In this document: in pieces, positions 55,007 to 64,000 of the stretch | How positions within the stretch are numbered: the first letter of the stretch is position 1 | Layout of the letters: each line of letters begins with the position of its first letter | NCBI GenBank assembly: GCA_900317955.1 | Contig: ONIP01000008.1 | Coordinates: forward strand, 1-64,000 | Reading direction: 5' to 3' | DNA from: an uncultured Bacteroidales bacterium | GTDB taxonomy: Bacteria > Bacteroidota > Bacteroidia > Bacteroidales > P3 | Length of the DNA stretch: 64,000 bases | Notes under the pieces: generated by a model | Database searches by the model: none | What the model was told of the DNA's origin: nothing | Seen by the model: only the letters and a program-made list of their open reading frames with translations | Translations under genes and position numbers: made by a program

Positions 55007-55555
55007 ATGATTGACATTAAACCGAAATACAATCTTTCCATCATCGTTGCCGCTGCCCAGAACATGGCAATAGGCAAAGACAATGACCTTATCTGGCACA
55101 TCAGCGACGACCTCAAACGTTTCAAGTCCCTCACCTCCGGACACTCCGTCATTATGGGGCGCCACACCTTCGACTCCCTCCCCAAGAAACCCCTTCCCAA
55201 ACGCCGTAACATAGTTCTCACCCATGACGAAAGTTTCCATTTCGAAGTCCCTGCCTCGGCAACTGGAACCTTGGAGGTGGCTCACTCTGTGCCGCAGGTG
55301 CTTAAAATGGTCGAAGGTGAAGAGGAAACCTTCATAATGGGAGGCGCAGCCATCTATCAGCAATTGCTCCCCTTGGTCAATCGTCTGTATGTGACTTGGG
55401 TGTACCGCGACTTCGATGCCGATGTGTACTTTCCCGCCATCGACCCCTCCCAGTTCCGGCTGTCGAGCATCACCCCCCGCATGACCGACCCCGAGAGCGG
55501 CCTGGAGTACGCCTATGCCGAGTACTACCGCCTGCACGACCCTCTTCTCAATTAA
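55007..55555 (+). CDS. folA: Dihydrofolate reductase
   Basis: FolA reduces dihydrofolate to tetrahydrofolate with NADPH. The 182-residue protein has IVAAAQNMAIGKDNDLIWHI, the catalytic Asp in SDDLKRFK, VIMGRHTFDSLP, RRNIVLTHD, IMGGAAIYQQLLP (NADPH glycines) and LYVTWVYRDFDADVYFP. The Pro that usually precedes the acid in the WxxP.D loop is Ser here, a change I believe is common in Bacteroidota. It is separated from hydF by the repeat element. Confidence 0.94.
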   Translation: MIDIKPKYNLSIIVAAAQNMAIGKDNDLIWHISDDLKRFKSLTSGHSVIMGRHTFDSLPKKPLPKRRNIVLTHDESFHFEVPASATGTLEVAHSVPQVLKMVEGEEETFIMGGAAIYQQLLPLVNRLYVTWVYRDFDADVYFPAIDPSQFRLSSITPRMTDPESGLEYAYAEYYRLHDPLLN

Positions 55556-55697
55556 CCCCCGCCCCGCTCATTCAGCATTAGAACTACAATTATTCCGCAT
55601 TTTTTTTAAACTTTTTGAAGTGTAGAACAAGTGTGGAACAAATGTTTTATGGCAGTAATCTCTACGGTTCTGTTCTGCGGGATGGCCTGTGGGCTCG

Positions 55698-56699
55698 CTA
55701 TTTGACGCGGAGGCGTTTTCCTATGCGCAGTGTGGTGGTGCGGGTGATATTGTTCAGGCTGCAAATGGTGCTGATGGAGGTGCCGTAACGTTTGGCCAAG
55801 GCACCAAGGGTGTCGCCCCGGCGAATGGTGTGGTATTGGCTGTCGCCGGCTGCAGCGGGCTGTGAATCGTCTTCTTTGGCATTGGTACTTTTCGACGGTT
55901 TGTTGTTGTGGACAATAAGATGGTTGGCCTTGCGGTCGATGTCCTTGTAGGCTTTGTGCAGGCGGTCGACGGTGATGTCGTAGTCTTGGTTTACAGGGCG
56001 GTCGGGGGTGTCGAGACGGTGCTTAAAAAGCCAGTCGTAGGTCTCGCTGATATAGAAAGCCCTTGCCAGACCGCCGTGGCTTACGCCGGGGAGTTTGGAG
56101 AAACGCAGTCGTGGGCTGTCGCCGCATTTGGCCATGGCGTTGACAACTTTTTGCGACTGGCTGATACCGACGGCGCGATCGGCAGTGCCGTGAATAATCC
56201 AAAGGGGCAGTTCGTTGAGGCCGCAGTAGGATTTGGGGTTGCCGCCGCCGCAGAGGGCCATGGCAGCGGCGATGCGGTGGGAATAGACGGCGGAATAGTC
56301 GATGGTGCCGTAGCCGCCAAGGCTCATGCCGATGACATAGAAACGGTTGGTGTCGCCAGAATAGTGGTCGAAGACCCAGTCAACCACGTTATTGATACGC
56401 TTGGGGTCCCAGGCTCCGCCGGGATTCTGCGGGGCAATGATGACGGCATCTATCTGGCGACCCATCTTCAGGGCGTCGAGGGGTCCGTATCGGCGCACAC
56501 GCTCTAAGTTGTGACCGCACAGGCTGGCACCGTGGAGAAAGAGGATAATGGGTTTGTCGGAATGGAGGGAGTCGTAGTCTTTCGGGGTGGAGACCCAGAA
56601 GTTGTAGCCTTGCGGCACCTTGTCGTGATAGGCGGTAAGGGTTTGGCAAATTGCGGAGAACGATAAAGACAATAATATAAAAAACAACAACCTTTTCAT
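55698..56699 (-). CDS. Secreted alpha/beta-hydrolase (esterase) with a C-terminal LysM domain
   Basis: The 333-residue precursor has a signal peptide (ending FSAICQ). The hydrolase part (about 25-230) shows ILFLHGASLCGHN, IIAPQNPGGAWDP, the nucleophile elbow GMSLGGYG, an acid in HGTADRAV and a catalytic His in GVSHGG. A flexible linker leads to a LysM repeat (about 287-333: YHTIRRGDTLGALAKRYGTS, ISTICSLNNI, IGKRLRVK), which would hold it on peptidoglycan. It could remove ester groups from cell wall or diet polysaccharide; the substrate is unknown. Confidence 0.9.
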   Translation of the reverse strand: MKRLLFFILLSLSFSAICQTLTAYHDKVPQGYNFWVSTPKDYDSLHSDKPIILFLHGASLCGHNLERVRRYGPLDALKMGRQIDAVIIAPQNPGGAWDPKRINNVVDWVFDHYSGDTNRFYVIGMSLGGYGTIDYSAVYSHRIAAAMALCGGGNPKSYCGLNELPLWIIHGTADRAVGISQSQKVVNAMAKCGDSPRLRFSKLPGVSHGGLARAFYISETYDWLFKHRLDTPDRPVNQDYDITVDRLHKAYKDIDRKANHLIVHNNKPSKSTNAKEDDSQPAAAGDSQYHTIRRGDTLGALAKRYGTSISTICSLNNITRTTTLRIGKRLRVK

Positions 56700-56725
56700 A
56701 GAGCGGATGGAATATTACAAAAATG

Positions 56726-56733
56726 CAAAGATA
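56726..56733 (-). promoter_or_regulatory. -7 promoter box of the esterase-LysM gene (TATCTTTG)
   Basis: The minus strand reads TATCTTTG followed by CA, 27 bases before the ATG at 56699. Confidence 0.65.
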
Positions 56734-56903
56734 CACTTTTTTTTTCAAGTCGTCTTATTCTGTGTGAAAAAAAAACGCAAAATTAGCAAACCACAAAGCC
56801 CTACAAGAAAAATAAACACTAATGTATTATGATATAAATCAATGTATTACCCTCCCCCATATTCATAAAGAAAGAATGAGTATGGCAATTGAAAAAAAAG
56901 TGC

Positions 56904-56911
56904 TATCTTTG
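56904..56911 (+). promoter_or_regulatory. -7 promoter box of the fibronectin III protein gene (TATCTTTG)
   Basis: TATCTTTG followed by CA lies 43 bases before the ATG at 56954. Transcription from it would begin downstream of earlier in-frame ATGs (56822, 56878), supporting the 56954 start. Confidence 0.65.
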
Positions 56912-56953
56912 CAACCCGAAAATAGAAACAGAAAGAAACGTAAGTCATATACG

Positions 56954-59900
56954 ATGAAAACGAAAAAACATATTACAACGATTCTCCTTGCCGCCATGCT
57001 GTGGGCAGGCGGAGCCATGGCTCAGACCACCGAATGTGCTGTTTTGCCTTTGCCCTTTATTCCTAATTTCGACACATTGGATTATTTTGTCAGCGATACC
57101 GTTCCGGGCGACAGTCTGCCTCCCTGTTGGCACAACACTTACATAGGCACCGATGTTTCGTCCAGCCATGTGTTGCGATATAGAAACAACCGCACCATGC
57201 TATCGCTGAACTTCCCACAAGGGAATATTCTGTCCACGCCTTTGTTGGCTGTAATGCGAAATCCCTTGCACATCAGTTTCAACTACGCCACCAACTACGG
57301 TGTCCCCTATATGCTTGAGGTGGGCTATATGACTGATGCTTCAGACCCCACTACTTTCGTCTTGTTGGAGTCGTTGCGGATACCCACCAACACCAACCTG
57401 ATTCATCCTTTGGAGTTCTACACCGACAGCATCCCAGCCGACACGGTCTGTATTGCTTTCCGCCGTGCTGCCACCAATTCGGGTATGGTGTATATCACCG
57501 ATGTGGCAGTGTTTGCCGATAGTGGATGCCGCCGGCCCTCGGCGGTCTATGCCGATAATGTCACGGATGCGTCGGCTTATTTGCATTGGACTCCCCAGGC
57601 AACTGTGTCGGCAGGTTACCAAGTGTGCTATTCCCCTTCGAACAGCCGTGTCGACCCCTCGGCCGTAAGCCTTATGGTTGCCGACACGAGTGCCCTTGTC
57701 ACTTCGCTCAATCCCAACAGCACCTACTATGTTTGGGTGCGGCCGATGTGTGATACCAACCATCCTTTTTCATGGGATGCTACTACCAGTTTCACTACCC
57801 AACTCCACTGCTACCCAATCACCAGACTTTCGGTGCCGCAGGTGGGAGCTACATCGGTGGGAGTGAGGTGGCAGTTTGATGAAAGCCACTACCGTCAGGC
57901 CTCGGACATGGTTCTTGCATGGCGCGACACCGTCTCCGGCTCCGTTTGGGACACTTTGGTTGTGCCTGCCTACTGGCACGAGACTTGGATTCCTTCGCTG
58001 TTGCCGAGTCATACCTACATAATCGAAGCCCGCACGTTGTGCAATATCGACACCGCCAGTGCCCTCACCAAGATGGTTACCACCGACACTGTTGTCAGGA
58101 GACCACTGCTTATGGCCTCCCCGGTTGATTCGACAACCATACGCCTTACTTGGAGCGACATGCCCGTGCACACAATAGAGTTCCGTGCCGCTGCCGATAG
58201 CCTTTGGATTCCTCTCTACGCCATGATCGACTCGATGCATGTCACCTTGCTCGAACCTGCTACCAACTATCTTTTTCGTGCCGTGGCGGGTACGGGTACA
58301 GCGGTACGCTATAGCGACGTGGTTTCCGCCTCGACGCTGTGTGGCTATCTCCATGTCCCGTATCATCAGGTCTATGACTCTAACTCTCTCGCTTGTTGGA
58401 ATGTGGCTGTTGCCAGCAACGCTGTTCCCCGCAACACGTGGAACGGTACCCCGCTTCTGCTGGGTACGTCGAGTGTTGTCATCCTTGCTCCTGTCACGGA
58501 GGATGTCCGCCAATTGCAGTTGCGTCTTGCTTATACAAAATATACAGGGAACCTCCATCGGTTTGAAGTGGGTGTGAGCGACAGCCCCGAAGACACCTCG
58601 GCCATTGAATGGCTCCACACTGTGGCTTTGAACGGGCGTTCCTCAATAACCCAAGGCGACACCACCCTCACTTTTGCCAACTACAGCGGCTATGGGCGGC
58701 TTTTTGCACTCCGTTGCACAGGAACTGGGGACCGTTTCGGCTTCGATACCATGGATATTACCGTGGCCGACTGTCTGCCCGTGGAGCAACTTTATTTCGA
58801 CTCGCTTGAGCCCGATGCAGTAAGATTGGTATGGAATACTTGCTCCACTGCCGCCGCCTATCTGGTTCAATATGGCATCGACGGCGGAACAGACACAACC
58901 ATTATGACCTACGACACAGCTTTGACGCTCCACTCTCTGCTCCCCACCACCGACTACCATGCCCGTCTCTTTGCCATCTGTCACACCGGCGACACTATGA
59001 CGGGTTCGCGTACGCTTCTGTTCCATACTCCGTGCCCGGAATATGTCCCCATTCCTTTATTTGAGGACTTCTCCTGCTCAGGGCTCCTACCCGAATGTTG
59101 GACTGCCGTGGCGCAGACCGAGGCCTATCCCGCCACCCAGCCAATGTACCCCAAAATACAAAGCGGCCGACTGTACTTTGGCTCAAAAAACGGCGACACC
59201 TGCATTGCCGCCACACCGCTCATCCCTGCTTACGGCAACCGTCTGCATGTCAGTTACCGTCTCACCATGTCACGCAACAGCTCCTTGCATTTCTCTGCAG
59301 GCTTGATGTCCTCGCTCTCCGACACCTCTACTTTCATTCCTTTGGTTCCCCCACGTACATCTTCTTATGAAAACGAGTTCTTCGAGTTCTCCACCGACAC
59401 GGTGCCCCAATGCCTCCCCAATGTGCAATATTATGTGGCTTTTCGATTCATCTGCAATCAAGTCGGTCGCATGACGGCCAGCATCGACGAAGTCTCTGTC
59501 ACATCCCTCGACTCCTGTCGCCGTCCCGAAAATGCAACCGTCACCAATGTGGGCATCCACACCATTTCGCTTTCGTGGGACTCCACAGGTGCCGACGCCT
59601 ATCTGCTCACCTGCCAAGGCGGCGACAGCGTGATGCAATATGTCACTAACCAGCCCCATGCCACCCTCGACAGCCTGACGGGCAACACCTCCTACACCCT
59701 TTCGGTGAGCAGCATTTGCGGTTCCGACACCAGTTTCCCTTTCAATGTGGGCAATGTCCTCACCCGTTGCGATGTCTATCCCTTGCCTTATTACAACGAT
59801 TTCAACAGCAGCACTCCCGGCTACCCCTCCATGTGTTGGGCAAGTAATGGAAACGAGTTGTCTATCATGCGTGTGGTGATTGACCATGCTTTCAGCGGCT

Positions 59901-61354
59901 ACTCACTGGCAGTGGGTAGTTCCTTTGCCGCCTCGCCTATGATTGTTGTGCCGGAAGGCGGTCTGCATGTCTCTTTCCTGGCCAGCTGTGCTTACCCAAC
60001 GCATTATAGCGACTTCACTGGATACGTGGGTACCTATATGTGGGCAGGAACTCTGCGTGTGGTGAATGGTGAAATAGTGCTTGCCGACAGCCTTGTACAT
60101 ACCTATATCGGTGCCGAACATCTCACCACTACCGCGTGGAACAGCTATTCTTTTTACGCCGACTCGTCGATGGCGGGTGACACCATTGTCGTTCTGCTGC
60201 GTGGCGCATTCCCTTCAGTATACTTCGACAATTTCCTTGTCGAGGCTGCCGGTTGCCGTCCGCCAATCGGCATTGCCCCAGTCTATACGGGACACGACAG
60301 TATTGCCCTAAGTTGGAGTTCGGTGCAGCCACACACCACCTCGCTTCTCTTTTCTTGTTCCATCAACAACAACCCCGACGACAGCACGGCAATCCTTGTT
60401 TCCGTCCCCGCCTCCGACACGGTAGTGTCTTTTGGACACCTCCTTCCCGACACGCTCTATCATTTCTGGGTGAAAGCCCTGTGTGACTCGCTCACACCCG
60501 ACATCTCATCGTGGCAGCCTTTGCAGCCGGTCAGGACAGAGGGGCTGCCGCAGTGTCCGCCTCCTTTTGGCCTTGAAGTTATCGCCTTCGATACTGTTAC
60601 TGCCACCGTGGGTTGGTTGCCCGAAGACAGCACCGCTCTATGGCAATTGAGGTTGTCCGACCCTTGGGGCGACACATCCTATCACACCTCTTTGCAAAGT
60701 ACCTATTTCTTTGACCAGCTGCTGCCCGCCACAACCTACACCCTTGCTGTGAGGCGACAATGCAGCGGCACCCTCTTCAGCATGTGGAGCGATAGTATCG
60801 TTTTCGCCACCGACACGTTGACCCCTGTGTGTCCCACTCCCGAGGGATTGACGGTGAGAACTTTCGACAGCATCTCCGCCACTCTGGAATGGCAAAGCAC
60901 CGACGAGGCCAACCAATGGCAACTGCATCTCATCTCCTCCCAACAAGACACCATACTCCAGTTAAGTATACCTCGGATAATGTTATCCACTCTGCGTCCG
61001 GCCACACTCTATAAAGCCTCCGTGCGTGCCCAGTGTTCCGACACTCTCTTCAGCCGTTGGAGCGATACCGTGCTTTTCTTCACCGACAGCACTGCCAACA
61101 TTGGGGTGCCTGCGGTGAGCGGCGGCACGGGTGGCATGGTGCTTGCCCCCAATCCTGCCCGCAAGCAGGTGGTGGTGACTCTGCCCCTCGACGGTTGCCT
61201 GCTCACGGTGACGGATATGTGGGGACGAGAAGTGTGGAAAGCCACGGTGTCTCGTCGCACTACAATAGACCTTTCGCAATGGACAAGAGGCATTTACCTT
61301 GTTCGTTACACGTCTGGACACAGCCATTTTGCCGCCCGTTTGACGGTGGAGTGA
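56954..61354 (+). CDS. Large T9SS-exported surface protein with fibronectin III and cleaved-adhesin-like modules
   Basis: The start at 56954 gives a signal peptide (MKTKKHITTILLAAMLWAGG then AMAQ) and fits the promoter at 56904. The 1466-residue protein alternates jellyroll segments like choice-of-anchor J/cleaved adhesin domains (openings near residues 30, 464, 694 and 942, each with PLPF/PLPYYNDF-type starts and a later CW) with fibronectin III domains (near 193, 286, 382, 606, 854, 1101, 1199 and 1293). The last two fibronectin domains are close copies. Residues 1393-1466 are a type A sorting domain (VLAPNPARKQVVV, TRGIYLVRYTSG). Probably an adhesin or matrix protein; ligand unknown. Confidence 0.88.
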   Translation: MKTKKHITTILLAAMLWAGGAMAQTTECAVLPLPFIPNFDTLDYFVSDTVPGDSLPPCWHNTYIGTDVSSSHVLRYRNNRTMLSLNFPQGNILSTPLLAVMRNPLHISFNYATNYGVPYMLEVGYMTDASDPTTFVLLESLRIPTNTNLIHPLEFYTDSIPADTVCIAFRRAATNSGMVYITDVAVFADSGCRRPSAVYADNVTDASAYLHWTPQATVSAGYQVCYSPSNSRVDPSAVSLMVADTSALVTSLNPNSTYYVWVRPMCDTNHPFSWDATTSFTTQLHCYPITRLSVPQVGATSVGVRWQFDESHYRQASDMVLAWRDTVSGSVWDTLVVPAYWHETWIPSLLPSHTYIIEARTLCNIDTASALTKMVTTDTVVRRPLLMASPVDSTTIRLTWSDMPVHTIEFRAAADSLWIPLYAMIDSMHVTLLEPATNYLFRAVAGTGTAVRYSDVVSASTLCGYLHVPYHQVYDSNSLACWNVAVASNAVPRNTWNGTPLLLGTSSVVILAPVTEDVRQLQLRLAYTKYTGNLHRFEVGVSDSPEDTSAIEWLHTVALNGRSSITQGDTTLTFANYSGYGRLFALRCTGTGDRFGFDTMDITVADCLPVEQLYFDSLEPDAVRLVWNTCSTAAAYLVQYGIDGGTDTTIMTYDTALTLHSLLPTTDYHARLFAICHTGDTMTGSRTLLFHTPCPEYVPIPLFEDFSCSGLLPECWTAVAQTEAYPATQPMYPKIQSGRLYFGSKNGDTCIAATPLIPAYGNRLHVSYRLTMSRNSSLHFSAGLMSSLSDTSTFIPLVPPRTSSYENEFFEFSTDTVPQCLPNVQYYVAFRFICNQVGRMTASIDEVSVTSLDSCRRPENATVTNVGIHTISLSWDSTGADAYLLTCQGGDSVMQYVTNQPHATLDSLTGNTSYTLSVSSICGSDTSFPFNVGNVLTRCDVYPLPYYNDFNSSTPGYPSMCWASNGNELSIMRVVIDHAFSGYSLAVGSSFAASPMIVVPEGGLHVSFLASCAYPTHYSDFTGYVGTYMWAGTLRVVNGEIVLADSLVHTYIGAEHLTTTAWNSYSFYADSSMAGDTIVVLLRGAFPSVYFDNFLVEAAGCRPPIGIAPVYTGHDSIALSWSSVQPHTTSLLFSCSINNNPDDSTAILVSVPASDTVVSFGHLLPDTLYHFWVKALCDSLTPDISSWQPLQPVRTEGLPQCPPPFGLEVIAFDTVTATVGWLPEDSTALWQLRLSDPWGDTSYHTSLQSTYFFDQLLPATTYTLAVRRQCSGTLFSMWSDSIVFATDTLTPVCPTPEGLTVRTFDSISATLEWQSTDEANQWQLHLISSQQDTILQLSIPRIMLSTLRPATLYKASVRAQCSDTLFSRWSDTVLFFTDSTANIGVPAVSGGTGGMVLAPNPARKQVVVTLPLDGCLLTVTDMWGREVWKATVSRRTTIDLSQWTRGIYLVRYTSGHSHFAARLTVE
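60549..61100 (+). repeat. Tandem fibronectin III duplication
   Basis: Two adjacent modules (about 60549-60829 and 60830-61100) share their frame and key residues: TYTLAVRRQCSGTLFSMWSD against LYKASVRAQCSDTLFSRWSD, and GLEVIAFDTVTATVGW against GLTVRTFDSISATLEW. Confidence 0.65.
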
Positions 61355-61387
61355 TGTTTTTTTCTCCCTCTTTTGTAAAATAGTTTG

Positions 61388-61395
61388 TATCTTTG
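61388..61395 (+). promoter_or_regulatory. -7 promoter box of the TIGR04076 gene (TATCTTTG)
   Basis: TATCTTTG ends 4 bases before the ATG at 61400 (TATCTTTGCAGCATG), so the message should have almost no leader. Confidence 0.65.
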
Positions 61396-61399
61396 CAGC

Positions 61400-61705
61400 A
61401 TGAAAAAGGTGAAGATTACAGCTATACGAAAAGCCGATTACAAAGATTTGCAGGCTCTTTACGAAAACCCGATCGAGCATACTTGCGATGTGAGTAAGGG
61501 TACATCGTGGGTGAGCGTGGATGGGAAGAAACCCGAAGGCCTGTGCCCTGAGGCATGGAAGACCATGCGCGAGTTTGTCGAAGTGTTGGCGCAGGGTGGA
61601 GGCGACTTCTTCGATGGTTGGATGAAGAATCCCCACAGCGCTATGATTAGCTGCAACGACGGCTTTCGTCCCGTCAGTTTCCTGATTGAGACGGTTGAAG
61701 AATAG
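61400..61705 (+). CDS. TIGR04076 family protein
   Basis: The start at 61400 is used because the -7 box ends at 61395, after the earlier in-frame ATG at 61385. The 101-residue protein matches the TIGR04076 family throughout (KVKITAIRKADYKDLQALYE, PIEHTCDVSKG, KPEGLCPEAWKTMREFVEVL, FDGWMKNPHSAMISCNDGFR). Function unknown; conserved Cys residues (CDV, LCPEAW, SCNDG) are typical. The next gene starts 28 bases on. Confidence 0.88.
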   Translation: MKKVKITAIRKADYKDLQALYENPIEHTCDVSKGTSWVSVDGKKPEGLCPEAWKTMREFVEVLAQGGGDFFDGWMKNPHSAMISCNDGFRPVSFLIETVEE

Positions 61706-61732
61706 AAAGTAACAAAAATAAATATGTAACCC

Positions 61733-64000
61733 ATGAAAAAGTATGTGTCCACACTCCTGTTTGTGTGCATCTCCATGGCACTTTCGGCACAGACCGTACT
61801 CCGCGGCGCGGTCATAGACAAGTCAAATAATGAGCCGTTGCCTTTTGCCACGGTGGCGGTTATGAGTGCCGACAGCACGGTAGTGGCGGGTTCTGTGACA
61901 ATCGACAACGGAGAGTACCGGGTCGATATTCCGGTACGTGGACAATATCTGTTGTCGGTCTCATTTATCGGCTATCAAACCCATTACCAGTCGCTCAACG
62001 CCGACAAGGCCAGAATAGACCTGCCCACCATCGCCCTTGCTCCCGATGCGAATATGTTGCAGGCCGTGCAGGTGGTTGACAAGGTTCCAGTGGTAGAGCA
62101 GCAAATGGATAAACTGGTGATGAATGTGTCGAAGAGTGCCTTTGCACAGAGCAGCAATGCCCTCGACTTGTTGCGTAAAGCCCCCGGTGTCAGCATCGAC
62201 AAGGACGGCAATGTGCTCCTCAACGGGAAGCCGGTAGCCGTATGGATTGACGGTCGCCCCTCGCACCTCGACGGCAAAGGCCTTGAAACCCTCCTGCGCG
62301 GCACCGACGGCACGGGTATCGACCGCATTGAGGTTATCGCCAACCCGTCGGCAAAATACGACGCCGAAGGACAGGGGGGCATTATCGATATACGTACAAA
62401 ACACCATTTTGCACAGGGACTGAATGGTTCGTTCTCTGCCAATCTGGGCGGCATGGGTTTCAACCGCGAGATGGAGGGCAGGGGAGCGCGCTCTCAGTTG
62501 TTCCTTGACCATAGCATTAGTGCCAACGTAAGTTTGAGGACCGAGAAAACCAATACCTTTGTGCAGATTGCCGAGCAGGCCAGCCAAATGGGGGTAGACC
62601 TGATTACCTCCACCAAAGCCGATTTTGGCGGCGTGGGATTTGAGCAGTACAGTGGTTCGCTGTGCAACATCAACTCGCACAACCTTACATTCAAGATGGG
62701 CAATGACTGGTTTATTGACAGCCGCAATACTCTGGGTGTGATTTTTACCATGCCCAGGGCCTCTGTACGCCAATGGGACGACTCCAGTTTTTCCTACCAG
62801 AAAACGGGAGGGCAGACGATGCAGCAGATACTTTCGCAGCCTATTACAGAGTATACGCTCAAGCAATATATGGGCAACTTGAATTTCACCCATGTCTTTG
62901 ATGAGTCGCGCGCTGCCGAGTTGACTGCAAACCTTGACTATTTCCATAACATAACCTCGGCCGACAATATACAGAACAACTTTTTTCTGCCCATCCTCTC
63001 GCCGATGGTGTGGCAGGGTCAGAAATATGATTCGGTTAAGTATCTTACCCTGCACAGCGACAACACGATTGATATCTACAGTGCCAAAGTCGACTATCAG
63101 AGTGTGGTGCTTGGCGGCTATATGATGGAGGCAGGAGCCAAGTGGGCACTGTCCCATACCGACAATTTGCTGAACCAGATTAACAGCATCCAATACCGGG
63201 GTAATGACACGATTTACGGCAACACTGTTGATAATCCCTTCGACTATTCAGAGCATGTCGGGGCTGTGTATGCCACACTGGCTCGACAGTTCGGCCAATG
63301 TTGGACGGTCAAGGCGGGTTTGCGCGGCGAGTACACCTATGCATATAATACGCTGCGCACAGTTAAACAGGATTAATTCGACCTTTTCCCCACACTCTAT
63401 GCGGGTTACAATACTCCCGACATGATGAAACGTTTTGGCCTAACCTACACCCGTCGCATCACTCGACCCAACTACAACCAACTAAACCCCTTTAAAAATT
63501 ATGTCGACGCCCATACATCGAACATGGGAAACCCCGACCTGAAGCCCAGTTATAGCGACAATGTGGCGTTGACGGCAGGTTTTGGCCGATATTTGACGTT
63601 GACGGGAAACTATATCTATACCAAAGACCAGCTTACCATAATACCCACTCTCGACCCGGCTACGGGCGACCAAGTGATGCACTACGACAATTTCGGTTCC
63701 ACTACGTTGCTTGGTGGCGGCGTGGCTTTGACAGAGTTGCCTTTGGGCAAATACATTTCATTTACGCTCAACGCCAATGCCTACGACTATCGCAGTTTAG
63801 AGGTTAACTCTACCAGCCGTGTTGTTGGTCAGAACGGTGCTCCGACTGTCTACGACCGTCATTCGTTCCTTGGCACGGCATACGCCTGCCTTTCCTTCAA
63901 CCTGCCTAAGAACTGGAAGGTGCAACTTGACGGCTACTATTCAACGCCTATCACTGTTGGGTATTTGCAGACCAGTTCCAACGAAATGGTCAATTTGGGG
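61733..64000 (+). pseudogene. TonB-receptor-like outer-membrane protein interrupted by an in-frame TAA; runs off the window
   Basis: The product starts with a signal peptide (ending ALSAQ), a CarboxypepD_reg-like beta-sandwich (about 22-105, GAVIDKSNNEPLPFATVAV), a plug domain (about 110-225, LDLLRKAPGVSIDKDGNVLL, NPSAKYDAEGQGGIIDI) and barrel strands. After codon 547 a TAA (63374-63376) stops it, but the same frame is open without a stop for all 208 codons to the window end and continues the barrel perfectly: FDLFPTLYAGYNTPD, RRITRPNYNQLNPF, NMGNPDLKPSYSDN. A Tyr codon (TAT/TAC) there would restore one protein. No TonB box is obvious; it resembles the outer membrane beta-barrel family that lacks clear TonB dependence. 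Confidence 0.85.

Noticed and set aside
55620..55641. Short tandem repeat GTGTAGAACAA / GTGTGGAACAA between folA and the esterase gene
   Set aside because: Two 11-base copies in a short convergent gap with no sign of function; likely chance or slippage.
61961..63193. 410-codon frame antisense to the outer-membrane receptor
   Set aside because: No signal peptide or motif; the opposite strand encodes an obvious receptor.
1..64000. CRISPR arrays, tRNA/rRNA genes, transposases, phage genes, toxin-antitoxin pairs
   Set aside because: Looked for regular repeats with spacers, T-loop-like sequences and DDE or integrase motifs; none found by eye.

Overview
The window looks like a chromosomal segment from an anaerobic member of the Bacteroidota, most likely order Bacteroidales. 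The grounds are a type IX secretion (T9SS) locus (porU, porV, a PorP/SprF protein and a GldJ-type lipoprotein) together with two proteins that carry T9SS C-terminal sorting domains; repeated use of the Bacteroidota -7 promoter box TAnnTTTG; a MurF-alanine racemase fusion; and the [FeFe]-hydrogenase maturase HydF. No rRNA, tRNA, CRISPR array, phage or insertion sequence was recognised. Most of the window is core chromosome.

Layout. 0-0.75 kb: the end of a secreted-protein operon on the minus strand, its first gene probably frameshifted. 1.2-9.5 kb (+): guaB, two periplasmic PpiC/SurA-type prolyl isomerases, a MoxR ATPase, an unknown secreted protein and panB, closed by a terminator shared with a convergent DUF1846 gene. 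9.5-16.4 kb (mostly -): DUF1846, a T9SS-exported M1 peptidase, then the operon nfeD-floA-metallophosphoesterase. 16.4-17.1 kb: a gene-poor stretch with a probable frameshifted remnant. 17.1-25.6 kb: porU-porV-ispF-clpS on the minus strand, divergent from porP-gldJ. 25.7-34 kb (+): a lipoprotein, an OstA/LptA-like protein, grpE-dnaJ, DUF2851 and murF-alr. 34.5-38.9 kb (+): a hemerythrin protein overlapping a LuxR-type regulator, then MFS, YgjV-like and NapH/NapG-like iron-sulfur membrane proteins. 39-43.8 kb: YitT, a CPBP protease with an extra domain, a Tat-signal aldo/keto reductase, tatA and tatC. 43.8-51 kb: GH89 alpha-N-acetylglucosaminidase, alkaline phosphatase, short-chain fatty acid transporter, HD hydrolase, apt and a small lipoprotein. 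51-56.7 kb: DUF456, a GNAT-HD fusion, glutathione peroxidase, hydF, folA and an esterase-LysM protein. 57-64 kb: a 1466-residue fibronectin III T9SS surface protein, a TIGR04076 protein, and a TonB-receptor-like outer-membrane protein interrupted by one in-frame TAA.

Working together. The SurA-like chaperones, OstA-like protein and T9SS genes all serve the outer membrane, and the M1 peptidase and fibronectin III protein are likely clients of PorU/PorV. TatA/TatC sit beside the aldo/keto reductase that carries a Tat signal, and a Tat-like motif also lies inside the NapH/NapG-like fusion 4 kb upstream. Nothing here is convincingly a wholly new system. The best leads are the interrupted receptor, the CPBP, GNAT-HD, GH89 and NapH-NapG domain fusions, the hemerythrin-regulator pair, a repeated intergenic element, and a cluster of TGTCA half-sites in front of the phosphatase.
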